DNA from: DASXRA01 sp036506155
GTDB lineage: Bacteria; Actinomycetota; Actinomycetes; Mycobacteriales; Jatrophihabitantaceae
Assembly (NCBI GenBank): GCA_036506155.1
Contig: DASXSF010000149.1
Coordinates: 71,640 to 135,639, forward strand
Length of the DNA: 64,000 bases
Direction of reading: 5' to 3'
Below the pieces are notes generated by a model. That model was not told the DNA's origin. It worked only from the letters and a program-made list of their open reading frames with translations, and ran no database searches. Position numbers and translations under genes: made by a program. Positions 1 through 8,054 of this stretch are shown here, piece by piece. Within the stretch, counting starts at the first letter, position 1. Every line of letters starts with the position of its first letter.

Positions 1-7
1 GCCGTCC

Positions 8-553
8 GTGCTCGACGACGACATCGAAGCCGTGATCGTCACGGCCGACCAGATCGCCGAGAAGACCGCCGAGCTGGCCAAGGTCATCGACGCCGACTAC
101 GCCGACCGCGAGCCGCTGCTGGTCGGCGTGCTCAAGGGCGCTGCCATGTTCATGTCCGACCTGGCGCTCGCCCTGGAACGCCCTTCGACGATGGAGTTCA
201 TGGCGGTGAGCTCGTACGGCAGCTCGACGACGAGCTCGGGTGTCGTCCGCATCCTCAAGGACCTCGACCGAGACATCGCCGGCGAGCACGTCCTGATCGT
301 CGAGGACATCATCGACTCGGGGCTGACCCTCTCGTGGCTGATGCGCAACCTCGCCAGCCGCAACCCGGCGTCGATCGAGGTGGTAACACTGCTGCGTAAG
401 CGGGATGCCGTCAAGGTCAACGTCCGGGTCAAGTACCTCGGCTTCGACATCCCGAACGAGTTCGTCGTCGGCTACGGCCTCGACTACGCAGAGCGCTACC
501 GCAACCTGCCGTACATCGGACGCCTGAAGCCTTCGGTATACAGCCGTACGTGA
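8..553 (+). CDS. hpt: Hypoxanthine-guanine phosphoribosyltransferase (possibly 5' partial)
   Basis: Purine salvage enzyme that joins hypoxanthine or guanine to PRPP in the cytoplasm. The 181-residue protein has the PRPP loop VLIVEDIIDSGLT at about residues 95-107 and the stretch EFMAVSSYGSST near residue 60, both typical of actinobacterial HGPRT. GTG at base 8 is the first start available. The frame is open to the window edge and mycobacterial Hpt is some 30 residues longer at the N terminus, so the real start may lie to the left. In actinobacteria hpt normally sits next to ftsH; here a tetR/efflux pair lies between them. The family call is firm, the 5' end is not. Confidence 0.93.
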   Translation: MLDDDIEAVIVTADQIAEKTAELAKVIDADYADREPLLVGVLKGAAMFMSDLALALERPSTMEFMAVSSYGSSTTSSGVVRILKDLDRDIAGEHVLIVEDIIDSGLTLSWLMRNLASRNPASIEVVTLLRKRDAVKVNVRVKYLGFDIPNEFVVGYGLDYAERYRNLPYIGRLKPSVYSRT

Positions 554-562
554 TATTCTGTA

Positions 563-575
563 CGAAACGGTTTCG
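563..575. promoter_or_regulatory. Operator 1 for the downstream TetR regulator
   Basis: Palindrome CGAAAC-G-GTTTCG, 20 bp before the tetR start codon. The same word recurs exactly at 1271-1283 and as a wider version at 1231-1248, both before the efflux gene. The placement suggests that the TetR protein represses itself and the pump. Inferred from position and symmetry. Confidence 0.65.
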
Positions 576-594
576 GACAAGAGGCTTAGACGGC

Positions 595-1194
595 ATGTCC
601 ATCGAGGCGGCTCGGCGCGCCGGCCGTACCCGGCTCAGCCCGGAGCGCGAGCGAGAGCTGTACCTGGCCGTCGTCGATTTGCTGCGCGAGGTCGGCTACG
701 ACGCCCTGACGATGGACGCCGTCGCTGCGCGGACTCATTCGAGCAAGGCCACGCTCTACCGGCAGTGGAAGGGCAAGCCGGAACTGGTGATCGCCGCGCT
801 GAAGGACCACAAGCCGCCTGGTATGGCGGAGATCGACACCGGCACGCTGGCGGGCGATCTACGCGAAGTCGCGGGGCAGATGGCCGGTCGGGGCGAGGAC
901 GACACCGGGCTGATGCGCGCTCTCCTCCATGCCATGGATCATGACGCCGACCTGGCGCGGGTGTTCCACGAGTCGCTGGTCGAGCCCGAGGCGGCAGGAC
1001 TGCAGCACATCCTGGATCGTGCGGTCGCCCGCGGCGAGCTGAATCCGAAGGTCCCCGCGCGCACGTTCCTGCCGCACCTGATGGTGGGAGCGCTTATCGC
1101 CCGTCCGCTGGTGGACAACCGGCACGCCGACCGCGCATACCTCCGCAAGTTTGTGGACGCGGTCGTGCTCCCTGCGCTCGGCGTGCAGCCGTAG
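595..1194 (+). CDS. TetR-family regulator of the adjacent efflux pump
   Basis: A 199-residue one-component repressor. The N-terminal helix-turn-helix is seen at about residues 35-60 (TMDAVAARTHSSKATLYRQW), followed by an all-helical ligand domain with the end expected for TetR_C-type regulators. ATG at 595 was chosen because it places the CGAAAC palindrome in front of the gene; the open frame reaches back to 550, but that start would put the operator inside the coding region. The gene is 104 bp upstream of an MFS exporter on the same strand, with two more operator copies between them. It probably responds to a substrate of that pump; the ligand is unknown. Confidence 0.85.
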   Translation: MSIEAARRAGRTRLSPERERELYLAVVDLLREVGYDALTMDAVAARTHSSKATLYRQWKGKPELVIAALKDHKPPGMAEIDTGTLAGDLREVAGQMAGRGEDDTGLMRALLHAMDHDADLARVFHESLVEPEAAGLQHILDRAVARGELNPKVPARTFLPHLMVGALIARPLVDNRHADRAYLRKFVDAVVLPALGVQP

Positions 1195-1230
1195 CCCGGG
1201 AGCGGGCCGCGTCGCTCGTCACATCGGGAA

Positions 1231-1283
1231 CGAAACGCTTGCGTTTCGACGTTGCTGTGGCAGATCGAAACGAAACGGTTTCG
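1231..1283. promoter_or_regulatory. Paired TetR operators in front of the efflux gene
   Basis: Two palindromes: CGAAACGC-tt-GCGTTTCG at 1231-1248 and CGAAACGGTTTCG at 1271-1283. They match the operator before tetR (563-575). The second ends four bases before the GAGGAGG ribosome binding site (1288-1294) of the MFS gene, so a bound repressor would cover the promoter and leader. Confidence 0.7.
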
Positions 1284-1298
1284 TATTGAGGAGGCACA

Positions 1299-2804
1299 GT
1301 GACAGACGTTGCGGTCGCACAGACGCAGGCGCACGCCGAAACCAAGGCAGCCGGCCCGCGCCATCGCTGGTGGGTGCTCGCTGTCATCGGCATTGCTCAG
1401 CTCATGGTCGTGCTCGACGTCACCGTCGTGAACATCGCGCTGCCGTCCGCCCAGCAGGCGCTGGGCTTCTCGAATGACGACCGGCAATGGATCGTGACCG
1501 CCTATGCGCTCGCATTCGGCAGCCTGCTGCTGCTCGGCGGCCGGCTGGCGGATCTGTTCGGCCGTAAGGTCACGTTCCTGGTCGGACTCGTCGGCTTCGC
1601 CGGCGCATCCGCGCTGGGCGGCGCGGCGACGAGCTTTGAGATGCTGGTTACGGCCCGGGCGGTGCAGGGCCTGTTCGCCGCCCTGCTCGCACCCGCGGCG
1701 TTGTCGCTGCTCACAACGACGTTCACGGAAGCTCGGGAGCGTACGCGAGCGTTCGGCATCTACGGCGCCATCGCCGGTTCGGGCGGCGCGGTCGGGCTGC
1801 TTCTCGGCGGGTTGCTCACGGAGCACCTCAGCTGGCGGTGGACGCTCTACGTCAACCTCGTCTTCGCAGTGGTCGCGTTTGTCGGCGGATGGGCGCTGCT
1901 CGTGCCCGGGGCTCCGGCGGACCGCCCGAAGCTGGACATCCTCGGCACCGTGCTGGTCTCGGGGGGCTTGTTCGGCGTGGTCTACGGCTTCGCCGACGCA
2001 GAGACGCACTCCTGGTCCGCGGCCGGCACCTGGGGGCCGCTGATCGCCGGCGTGGCGCTCCTCCTGGCCTTCGGCTGGTGGCAGACCCGGGCAGCGCATC
2101 CACTGCTGCCGCTGCGGGTGCTGCTCGACCGCAACCGCGGCACCTCGTTCCTCGCGATGCTGTTCTCGTCAGGGGCGATGTTCGGGCTGTTCCTGTTCCT
2201 CACGTACTACCTGCAGGAGAGCCTCGGCTACACGCCCGTAGTTACGGGCCTGGCGTTCCTGCCCATGGTGGGCGCAGTCATGGTCACCGCCACCCTGGCA
2301 ACGAGCCTGCTGCTTCCCCGGCTTGGCCCGAAGGTGCTGGTGCCGCTGGGTATGGGCCTCGCAGTCGGGGGACTGGTGTGGCTTACCCGGCTGGGCCTGG
2401 CCAGCAGCTACGCGGCGAACGTGCTGCCCCCGCTGATCGTTGCCGGCCTCGGCATCGGCCTGGTCATGGCTTCGGCGATGAACGTCGCCACGTCCGGGGT
2501 CGGTGCGGACGACGCTGGTGTGGCGTCGGCGGCGGTCAACGCGATGCAGCAGGTAGGCGGTTCGATCGGGACGGCGCTGCTGAGCACGTTCGCCAGCACC
2601 GCCGCCAGCCACTACCTGGTGGGCAGGAACCCCGCGAACGCGCTCGTTCAGGCGCAGGCGGCCATCCACGGCTACCAGGCCGTGTACTGGTGGTCGGCGG
2701 CCCTGTTCGCCGTCGGGCTGGTGGTCAGCCTGATCCTCTACCGGCGTGGCATCCCCCAGCAGGAGCCAAGCGGGGCCCCGGCACGACCGGCGTGGGCGGG
2801 GTAG
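1299..2804 (+). CDS. MFS drug exporter, DHA2 (EmrB/QacA) family
   Basis: Proton-driven multidrug exporter of 501 residues, the length expected for 14-helix DHA2 transporters. Helix 1 begins near residue 24; LDVTVVNIALP (39-49) and motif A, GRLADLFGRK (81-90), are intact. A Gly-rich antiporter motif C region (GAIAGSGGAVGLLLGG) follows near residue 150-165. GTG at 1299 is preceded by GAGGAGG at 1288-1294. Transcription is probably controlled by the upstream TetR through the palindromes at 1231-1283. The substrate cannot be told from sequence. Confidence 0.9.
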   Translation: MTDVAVAQTQAHAETKAAGPRHRWWVLAVIGIAQLMVVLDVTVVNIALPSAQQALGFSNDDRQWIVTAYALAFGSLLLLGGRLADLFGRKVTFLVGLVGFAGASALGGAATSFEMLVTARAVQGLFAALLAPAALSLLTTTFTEARERTRAFGIYGAIAGSGGAVGLLLGGLLTEHLSWRWTLYVNLVFAVVAFVGGWALLVPGAPADRPKLDILGTVLVSGGLFGVVYGFADAETHSWSAAGTWGPLIAGVALLLAFGWWQTRAAHPLLPLRVLLDRNRGTSFLAMLFSSGAMFGLFLFLTYYLQESLGYTPVVTGLAFLPMVGAVMVTATLATSLLLPRLGPKVLVPLGMGLAVGGLVWLTRLGLASSYAANVLPPLIVAGLGIGLVMASAMNVATSGVGADDAGVASAAVNAMQQVGGSIGTALLSTFASTAASHYLVGRNPANALVQAQAAIHGYQAVYWWSAALFAVGLVVSLILYRRGIPQQEPSGAPARPAWAG

Positions 2805-2897
2805 GTCAGCGATGAGCGCTCGCGCGAACAGCCCCGCCGCCGCGACGCGGAGCGGGTCCGCCGATCCGCCCGAGCACAGCGAGCGGTGGAGACGCCC

Positions 2898-2980
2898 ACC
2901 CCGCGCAGGCGGGGTAGATCAGGAACGCAGTCGCGGGTCCCCGCGTTCTACCTGTGACTGCCCGGCGCGGCACCGCGCCG
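2898..2980. other. Two GC hairpins between the efflux gene and ftsH
   Basis: In the 261-bp gap before ftsH there is a 7-bp stem, ACCCCGC-gcag-GCGGGGT (2898-2915), and an 8-bp stem, CGGCGCGG-ca-CCGCGCCG (2963-2980). Neither is followed by a T run, so they are weak as intrinsic terminators, but they may separate the efflux transcript from ftsH. The sequence around 2790-2806 (GCGGGGTAG) is partly repeated at 2909-2917. Confidence 0.4.
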
Positions 2981-3065
2981 TGTACCGTCCGTAGAGAGTT
3001 TTGGGCGAGAATTCCTCGCACCCGAGCAGAAGGAGCGCGCGACATAACCTGTCGAGCGATGACAC

Positions 3066-5243
3066 ATGGATCGTAGGCGTTTGTTCCGATCGTGGTGGCT
3101 ATGGGCCATCGTGATCATCTTTGCCATCTTCGTTCTGCCGTCGGTGGTCTCCGGCGGAAGCGATTACAAGTCGGTCAACACCTCGGTGGCGTACGCGCAG
3201 ATCGACAGTGGCAACTTCACCACGGCCACGATTCGCGACAAGGAGCAGCAGCTCCAGATCGACCTGAAGAATCCGGTCGACGGTAAGAAAAAGATCAGCG
3301 CGTCGTACCCCGCTGACGCGAGCAGCAGCATCTTCAACAAGCTGACCGCGCAGACCGGCGCGGACACGGGCCGCACGTTCACCACCAAGGTCACAAAGAG
3401 CAACACGTGGCTGTCGTTGCTGGTGAGCCTGCTGCCCATCCTGTTGATCGTCGGCGTGCTGTTCTTCGTGATGAGCCAGGTGCAGGGCGGCGGCAACCGC
3501 GTCATGAGCTTCGGCCGCAGCAAGGCCAAGCTTGTCAGCAAGGACACCCCAAAGACGACATTCGCCGATGTCGCCGGTGAGGACGAGGCGATCGAGGAGT
3601 TGCAGGAGATCAAGGACTTCCTGCAGAACCCGGCCCGCTACCAGGCGCTTGGCGCCAAGATCCCCAAGGGCGTGTTGCTGTTCGGCCCGCCGGGTACCGG
3701 CAAGACGCTGCTCGCCCGGGCAGTGGCCGGCGAGGCCGGGGTGCCGTTCTACTCGATCTCCGGCTCGGACTTCGTCGAGATGTTCGTCGGCGTGGGCGCG
3801 TCCCGGGTGCGCGACCTGTTCGAGCAGGCCAAGGCGAACGCCCCCGCGATCATCTTCGTGGACGAGATCGACGCGGTCGGCCGGCACCGCGGTGCCGGTC
3901 TCGGCGGTGGCCACGACGAGCGCGAGCAGACGCTGAACCAGTTGCTTGTCGAGATGGACGGATTCGACGTCAAGGGCGGCGTGATCCTGATCGCGGCGAC
4001 CAACCGCCCGGACATCCTGGACCCGGCGCTGCTGCGGCCGGGACGGTTCGATCGACAGGTCGCGGTGTCGCCGCCGGACGTCGAGGGACGCAAAGCGGTG
4101 CTTGCGGTGCACGCCAAGGGCAAGCCGTTCGCCACCGACGTCGACCTCTCGGTCATCGCCCGGCGCACGCCTGGCTTCACCGGTGCTGACCTGGCCAACG
4201 TGATCAACGAGGCCGCGTTGTTGACCGCGCGCACCGGCGGCCGCCTGATCGACAACAAATCCTTGGAAGAGGCGATCGACCGGGTCATCGCCGGCCCCGA
4301 GCGCAAGACCCGCGCGATGAGCGACAAGGAGAAGAAGGTCACGGCCTACCACGAGTCGGGGCACGCGCTCACGGCGTGGGCGATGCCGAACCTCGACCCG
4401 GTGCACAAGGTGACGATCTTGCCGCGCGGCCGCTCCCTCGGGCACACGCTCGTGCTTCCCGTGGAGGACCGTTACACGCAGACCCGCTCCGAGATCCTCG
4501 ACCAGCTGGTGTACGCACTCGGCGGACGGGCCGCGGAGGAGCTGGTCTTCCACGAGCCGACCACCGGCGCGTCCGACGACATCGAAAAGGCCACGAAGCT
4601 GGCCCGCGCGATGGTCACCGAGTACGGCATGAGCTCCAAACTCGGCGCAGTGAGATACGGGGTGAACGAGTCCGAGCCGTTCCTCGGCCGCGACTACGGC
4701 CACACGCGTGACTACTCCGAGGACATCGCCGCCGACATCGACTCCGAGGTGCGCGACCTGATCGAGGCGGCGCACGACGAGGCCTGGGAGATCCTGGTCC
4801 AGTACCGGGACACGCTCGACCAGATGGTGCTGGAGCTGGTCGAGAAGGAAACCCTGAACAAGGAAGACCTCGAGCGCATCCTCGCGCCGGTCCGCAAGCG
4901 CCCGCCGCACAACACGTTCACCGGGTTCGGCAAGCGCACGCCGAGCGATCGCCCGCCGATCGAGATCCCGCCCAGTGCGAGGTCGAACGGCCTCGTCAAG
5001 GGCGGCGCTCCCGTCGGGCAGTCGAGCCCGGCACCGGCATCCGACCAGGCCGGAGCGAACCAGGGCTACGGCCCGACGCAGACGTACGGGTCGCGCCACT
5101 CGTACAGCGATCCTGTCGGCCAGCAGCCACCATACGGCGAGCAGCCCACGGGGCTGCTTCCGCCGGTCGCGCCGCCGCCCGCGGGGTACCCGAACTACCC
5201 CGAGCGGGTACAGCCTCCGGGGCCTGATCACACCCGTGAGTGA
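3066..5243 (+). CDS. ftsH: ATP-dependent zinc metalloprotease FtsH
   Basis: Membrane-bound AAA+ protease that degrades misfolded membrane proteins and regulators. Two membrane helices near the N terminus (about residues 8-28 and 114-138) bracket an extracytoplasmic domain. The AAA module shows Walker A GPPGTGKT (207-214), Walker B IIFVDEID (262-269) and the second region of homology ATNRPDILDPALLRPGRFDRQ-like sequence. The M41 zinc site HESGH is at 429-433 and the third ligand lies in TTGASDDIE. The C-terminal 110 residues are a Pro/Gln/Tyr/Gly-rich tail common in actinobacterial FtsH. The stop overlaps the folE start by 8 bp, so ftsH appears to head the folate operon. Confidence 0.97.
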   Translation: MDRRRLFRSWWLWAIVIIFAIFVLPSVVSGGSDYKSVNTSVAYAQIDSGNFTTATIRDKEQQLQIDLKNPVDGKKKISASYPADASSSIFNKLTAQTGADTGRTFTTKVTKSNTWLSLLVSLLPILLIVGVLFFVMSQVQGGGNRVMSFGRSKAKLVSKDTPKTTFADVAGEDEAIEELQEIKDFLQNPARYQALGAKIPKGVLLFGPPGTGKTLLARAVAGEAGVPFYSISGSDFVEMFVGVGASRVRDLFEQAKANAPAIIFVDEIDAVGRHRGAGLGGGHDEREQTLNQLLVEMDGFDVKGGVILIAATNRPDILDPALLRPGRFDRQVAVSPPDVEGRKAVLAVHAKGKPFATDVDLSVIARRTPGFTGADLANVINEAALLTARTGGRLIDNKSLEEAIDRVIAGPERKTRAMSDKEKKVTAYHESGHALTAWAMPNLDPVHKVTILPRGRSLGHTLVLPVEDRYTQTRSEILDQLVYALGGRAAEELVFHEPTTGASDDIEKATKLARAMVTEYGMSSKLGAVRYGVNESEPFLGRDYGHTRDYSEDIAADIDSEVRDLIEAAHDEAWEILVQYRDTLDQMVLELVEKETLNKEDLERILAPVRKRPPHNTFTGFGKRTPSDRPPIEIPPSARSNGLVKGGAPVGQSSPAPASDQAGANQGYGPTQTYGSRHSYSDPVGQQPPYGEQPTGLLPPVAPPPAGYPNYPERVQPPGPDHTRE

Positions 5244-5823
5244 GCCTGCCGCGGGTGTCGACGTGGCGCGCGCCGAGGCGGCAGTCCGTGAGCTGCTGAT
5301 CGCGGTCGGCGAGGATCCGGACCGGGAAGGGCTCAAGCGCACGCCGGCGCGGGTCGCGAGCGCGTACTCCGAGATGTTCGCCGGGCTGTCTGTCGCCGAT
5401 CCGGATGCCGTGCTGGAGACGACGTTCGACGAGAACCACGATGAGCTCGTTCTGGTCAAGGACATTGCGCTGTACTCGATCTGCGAGCATCACCTTGTGC
5501 CGTGGCACGGAAGCGCGGCCGTGGGCTACATCCCGGGCGAGGACGGGCGGATCACCGGCCTGTCCAAACTCGCTCGCCTCGTCGATCTGTATGCGAAGCG
5601 CCCCCAGGTGCAGGAGCGGCTGACCTCCCAGGTGGCCGACGCGGTGATGCGGAGGATCGAGCCGCAGGGCGTCGTGGTGGTCGTCCAGGCCGAGCACCTG
5701 TGCATGGCAATGCGCGGGGTGCGCAAACCCGGATCTACGACCGTGACCTCCGCGGTGCGCGGCATTTTCAAGGACGATCCGCGCAGCCGCGCCGAGGCAC
5801 TCGGTCTTATCCTCGGCCGATGA
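5236..5823 (+). CDS. folE: GTP cyclohydrolase I
   Basis: First step of folate synthesis: GTP to 7,8-dihydroneopterin triphosphate. The protein is 195 residues from GTG 5236, which overlaps the ftsH stop by 8 bp; no other start gives a normal N terminus. Zinc and catalytic motifs SICEHHLVP (about residues 80-88) and AEHLCMAMRGV (about 154-164) are intact, so this is the canonical zinc-dependent FolE1. The stop overlaps the folP ATG (ATGA), pointing to translational coupling through folE-folP-folB-folK. Confidence 0.97.
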   Translation: MSEPAAGVDVARAEAAVRELLIAVGEDPDREGLKRTPARVASAYSEMFAGLSVADPDAVLETTFDENHDELVLVKDIALYSICEHHLVPWHGSAAVGYIPGEDGRITGLSKLARLVDLYAKRPQVQERLTSQVADAVMRRIEPQGVVVVVQAEHLCMAMRGVRKPGSTTVTSAVRGIFKDDPRSRAEALGLILGR

Positions 5824-6647
5824 GCGGCGTGCCGCGGCGCTCCGATCGCATTGCCGTCATGGGCGTGCTGAACGTCACACCGGACTCGTTCTCCGACGGT
5901 GGCCGCTACGTGACACTGGACGACGCCGTGGCCCACGCGCTCCAGATGCGTGACGAGGGCGCCGACCTGATCGATGTCGGAGGTGAGTCGACCCGGCCCG
6001 GGGCAGAGCGGGTGGCGGCCTCCGTGGAGACCGCGCGCGTGTTGCCAGTGATCAAGGCTCTCGCCGCCGAAAGCATCGTGATCAGCGTCGACACCTACCG
6101 CGCGGCGGTCGCCGCGGCGGCACTCGAAGTCGGCGCCCGTGTGATTAACGATGTCTCCGGGGGACTGGGCGACCCCGACATGGCCCGGGTGGCGCGCGAC
6201 GCGGGCTGCCCGTGGGTGCTCATGCACTGGCGCGGGCACAGCAAGATCATGCGGGAGCTGGCCGTCTACTCCGACGTTGTCGGCGATGTGCGACGCGAAC
6301 TGCTGGCCAGCGTGGACGCCGCGGTGGCTGCCGGCGTCGATCCGGATCAGCTGGTGATCGACCCCGGCCTCGGCTTTGCGAAGACGCCCGAGCACGACTG
6401 GTTGCTGCTGCGGCAGCTGTCCACGTTCGTCGAGCTCGGACTGCCGGTGCTGATCGGGGCATCGCGCAAGTCGTTCCTGGGCCGGCTGCTCGCCGCGCCC
6501 GACGGAAAACCCCGTCCGGTCGGGGAGCGCGAGGACGCTACCACCGCGCTCACGACGTACGCGGCGCTTTGCGGGGTGTGGGGAGTGCGCGTGCACAATG
6601 TGTGTCCCAACGTGGACGCGGCCCGCGTCGTGGCGGCGTTGCGATGA
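5820..6647 (+). CDS. folP: Dihydropteroate synthase
   Basis: Condenses 6-hydroxymethyl-7,8-dihydropterin pyrophosphate with p-aminobenzoate; the target of sulfonamides. 275 residues from ATG 5820. The family signatures LNVTPDSFSDGG (residues 17-28) and IDVGGESTRPGAE (about 46-58) are present, with VDTYRA, NDVSGG, DPGLGFAKT and GASRKSF further on, so all phosphate- and pterin-binding loops look complete. The start overlaps the folE stop by 4 bp and the stop overlaps folB by 4 bp. Confidence 0.97.
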   Translation: MSGVPRRSDRIAVMGVLNVTPDSFSDGGRYVTLDDAVAHALQMRDEGADLIDVGGESTRPGAERVAASVETARVLPVIKALAAESIVISVDTYRAAVAAAALEVGARVINDVSGGLGDPDMARVARDAGCPWVLMHWRGHSKIMRELAVYSDVVGDVRRELLASVDAAVAAGVDPDQLVIDPGLGFAKTPEHDWLLLRQLSTFVELGLPVLIGASRKSFLGRLLAAPDGKPRPVGEREDATTALTTYAALCGVWGVRVHNVCPNVDAARVVAALR

Positions 6648-7036
6648 GTGACCCTTGCGGAGCGCCGAGGGTGAGCTTCGACCGGATCACGATCACGGGC
6701 CTGCGGGTGCGCGGTCACCACGGCGTGTACGACGTCGAGCGGCGTGACGGGCAGGACTTCGTCGTCGACGCCGTGCTCGAGTTGGACGTCGCTGCTGCGG
6801 CGGTCTCCGACGATGTCGCCGACACCGTGCACTACGGCGAGCTGGCCGAGGCGCTCGCGGCCGTAGTCGCCGGCGAGCCGGTCAACCTGCTCGAGACCCT
6901 GGCCACGCGGCTGGCAACTGTCTGCCTGGAAGACGGCCGGGTCGCCGCTGCCACGATCACCGTGCACAAGCCGCAGGCTCCTGTGACTGTTCCGGTGAGT
7001 GACTTGTCCGTGACGGTGAGGCGTACCCGCGCATGA
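6644..7036 (+). CDS. folB: Dihydroneopterin aldolase
   Basis: Converts 7,8-dihydroneopterin to 6-hydroxymethyl-dihydropterin and glycolaldehyde. 130 residues, usual for FolB. The N-terminal half carries GLRVRGHHGVYDVERRDGQ, the conserved pattern that includes the substrate loop, and VNLLETLATRLA matches the conserved Glu/Leu region. ATG 6644 overlaps the folP stop; the stop overlaps folK. The middle of a four-gene folate run in which every junction is ATGA. Confidence 0.96.
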   Translation: MSDPCGAPRVSFDRITITGLRVRGHHGVYDVERRDGQDFVVDAVLELDVAAAAVSDDVADTVHYGELAEALAAVVAGEPVNLLETLATRLATVCLEDGRVAAATITVHKPQAPVTVPVSDLSVTVRRTRA

Positions 7037-7515
7037 GTACAGCTGTGCTGTCTATCGGGTCGAACGTCGGCGACCGACTGGGGCACCTGCAGTCGGCGGT
7101 GGACGCCATGCGCCGGTGGCTGCGCGCCGTGTCGCCGGTGTACGAGACCGAGCCGTGGGGGCCCGTCGCACAAGACGACTACCTGAATGCGGTGCTGCTG
7201 GTCGCCGATGCCGACGCCGGGCCGGCCGACTGGCTCGATCGTGCGCAGGCAGCCGAGTGGGCGGCCGGACGTACCCGGGAAACCCGCTGGGGCCCACGCA
7301 CGCTCGACGTCGACGTCGTAGCTGTCGACGACGTTCGCAGCGACGATCCAGAGCTCACGCTGCCGCATCCGCGAGCGGCGCAGCGGGCGTTCGTGCTCAT
7401 GCCCTGGCTCGCCGTCGACCCGGAGGCCCGGCTGGGCGAGCGTGCCGTGCGCGAACTGCTCGCCGCCTTGCCGTCCGGCGGCGTTCGCGCGCGTCCCGAC
7501 CTGGCTGTGGCGTAG
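7033..7515 (+). CDS. folK: 2-amino-4-hydroxy-6-hydroxymethyldihydropteridine pyrophosphokinase
   Basis: Activates the pterin alcohol with ATP to make the FolP substrate. 160 residues from ATG 7033. GSNVGDRLGHLQSAV at the N terminus, ETEPWG and DDYLNAVL near residues 37-54, RWGPRTLDVDVV near 88-99, and LPHPRAAQRAFVL near 113-125 are the HPPK signatures. It closes the translationally coupled fol run; a DUF3180 gene starts 3 bp later. Confidence 0.96.
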   Translation: MSTAVLSIGSNVGDRLGHLQSAVDAMRRWLRAVSPVYETEPWGPVAQDDYLNAVLLVADADAGPADWLDRAQAAEWAAGRTRETRWGPRTLDVDVVAVDDVRSDDPELTLPHPRAAQRAFVLMPWLAVDPEARLGERAVRELLAALPSGGVRARPDLAVA

Positions 7516-7518
7516 CCC

Positions 7519-7992
7519 ATGTCGGTTCCGATGCGGCGCACCAACCTCGGCGACCTTGCGGTCCCGCTCCTCATCATCGGCGGCACCGTGTACGTGCTGC
7601 TGCGGTTGTCGTACGACTCGATGCCGCCGTTGTCGATCTACGTGCCGGTACCGCTCGCACTGCTCGCCATTGTCGAACTCGTCACGGCACGCCGAGTGCG
7701 CGCCGCGGTACGCCACGACCCGAATGCGCGGCCCATGGCGGCGATCGTGATCGCCCGCTGCGTGGCGCTGGGCAAGGCGTCGGCGCTGGTGGCCGCGGGT
7801 GTAGTCGGAGCGGCTGCTGCGCTGATCGCGCGGGTGGCTCCGGATGCCGGCATGGTGCGCGCGGCGTCCAACGACCTGCGAGTGGGGATCTTCCTTATAG
7901 TGTCAGCATTGTTACTGCTCGCAGCCGGTTTGTTGCTCGAGCGTGCCGGCATCGACCCCAGCCAACGGCGACCACCTACTGCCGGCACCTAG
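7519..7992 (+). CDS. DUF3180 membrane protein
   Basis: A 157-residue protein of unknown function with four predicted membrane helices (about residues 13-30, 42-59, 82-104 and 120-141). It matches DUF3180 in size, topology and place: in actinobacteria this gene nearly always follows folK, as Rv3605c does in M. tuberculosis. It starts 3 bp after the folK stop, so it is probably co-translated with the folate genes. No catalytic motif is visible and any link to folate is by position only. Confidence 0.85.
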   Translation: MSVPMRRTNLGDLAVPLLIIGGTVYVLLRLSYDSMPPLSIYVPVPLALLAIVELVTARRVRAAVRHDPNARPMAAIVIARCVALGKASALVAAGVVGAAAALIARVAPDAGMVRAASNDLRVGIFLIVSALLLLAAGLLLERAGIDPSQRRPPTAGT

Positions 7993-8054
7993 CCGGAAAC
8001 AAAGCGAAGCAACCGCGAAACGGTACACCCACTCCGTCTCGCTAGACTCTGCCC

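Noticed and set aside
3099..5465. A 788-codon open frame on the minus strand opposite ftsH
   Set aside because: It is antisense to a fully matching ftsH and folE, and its composition is that of a shadow frame in high-GC coding DNA.
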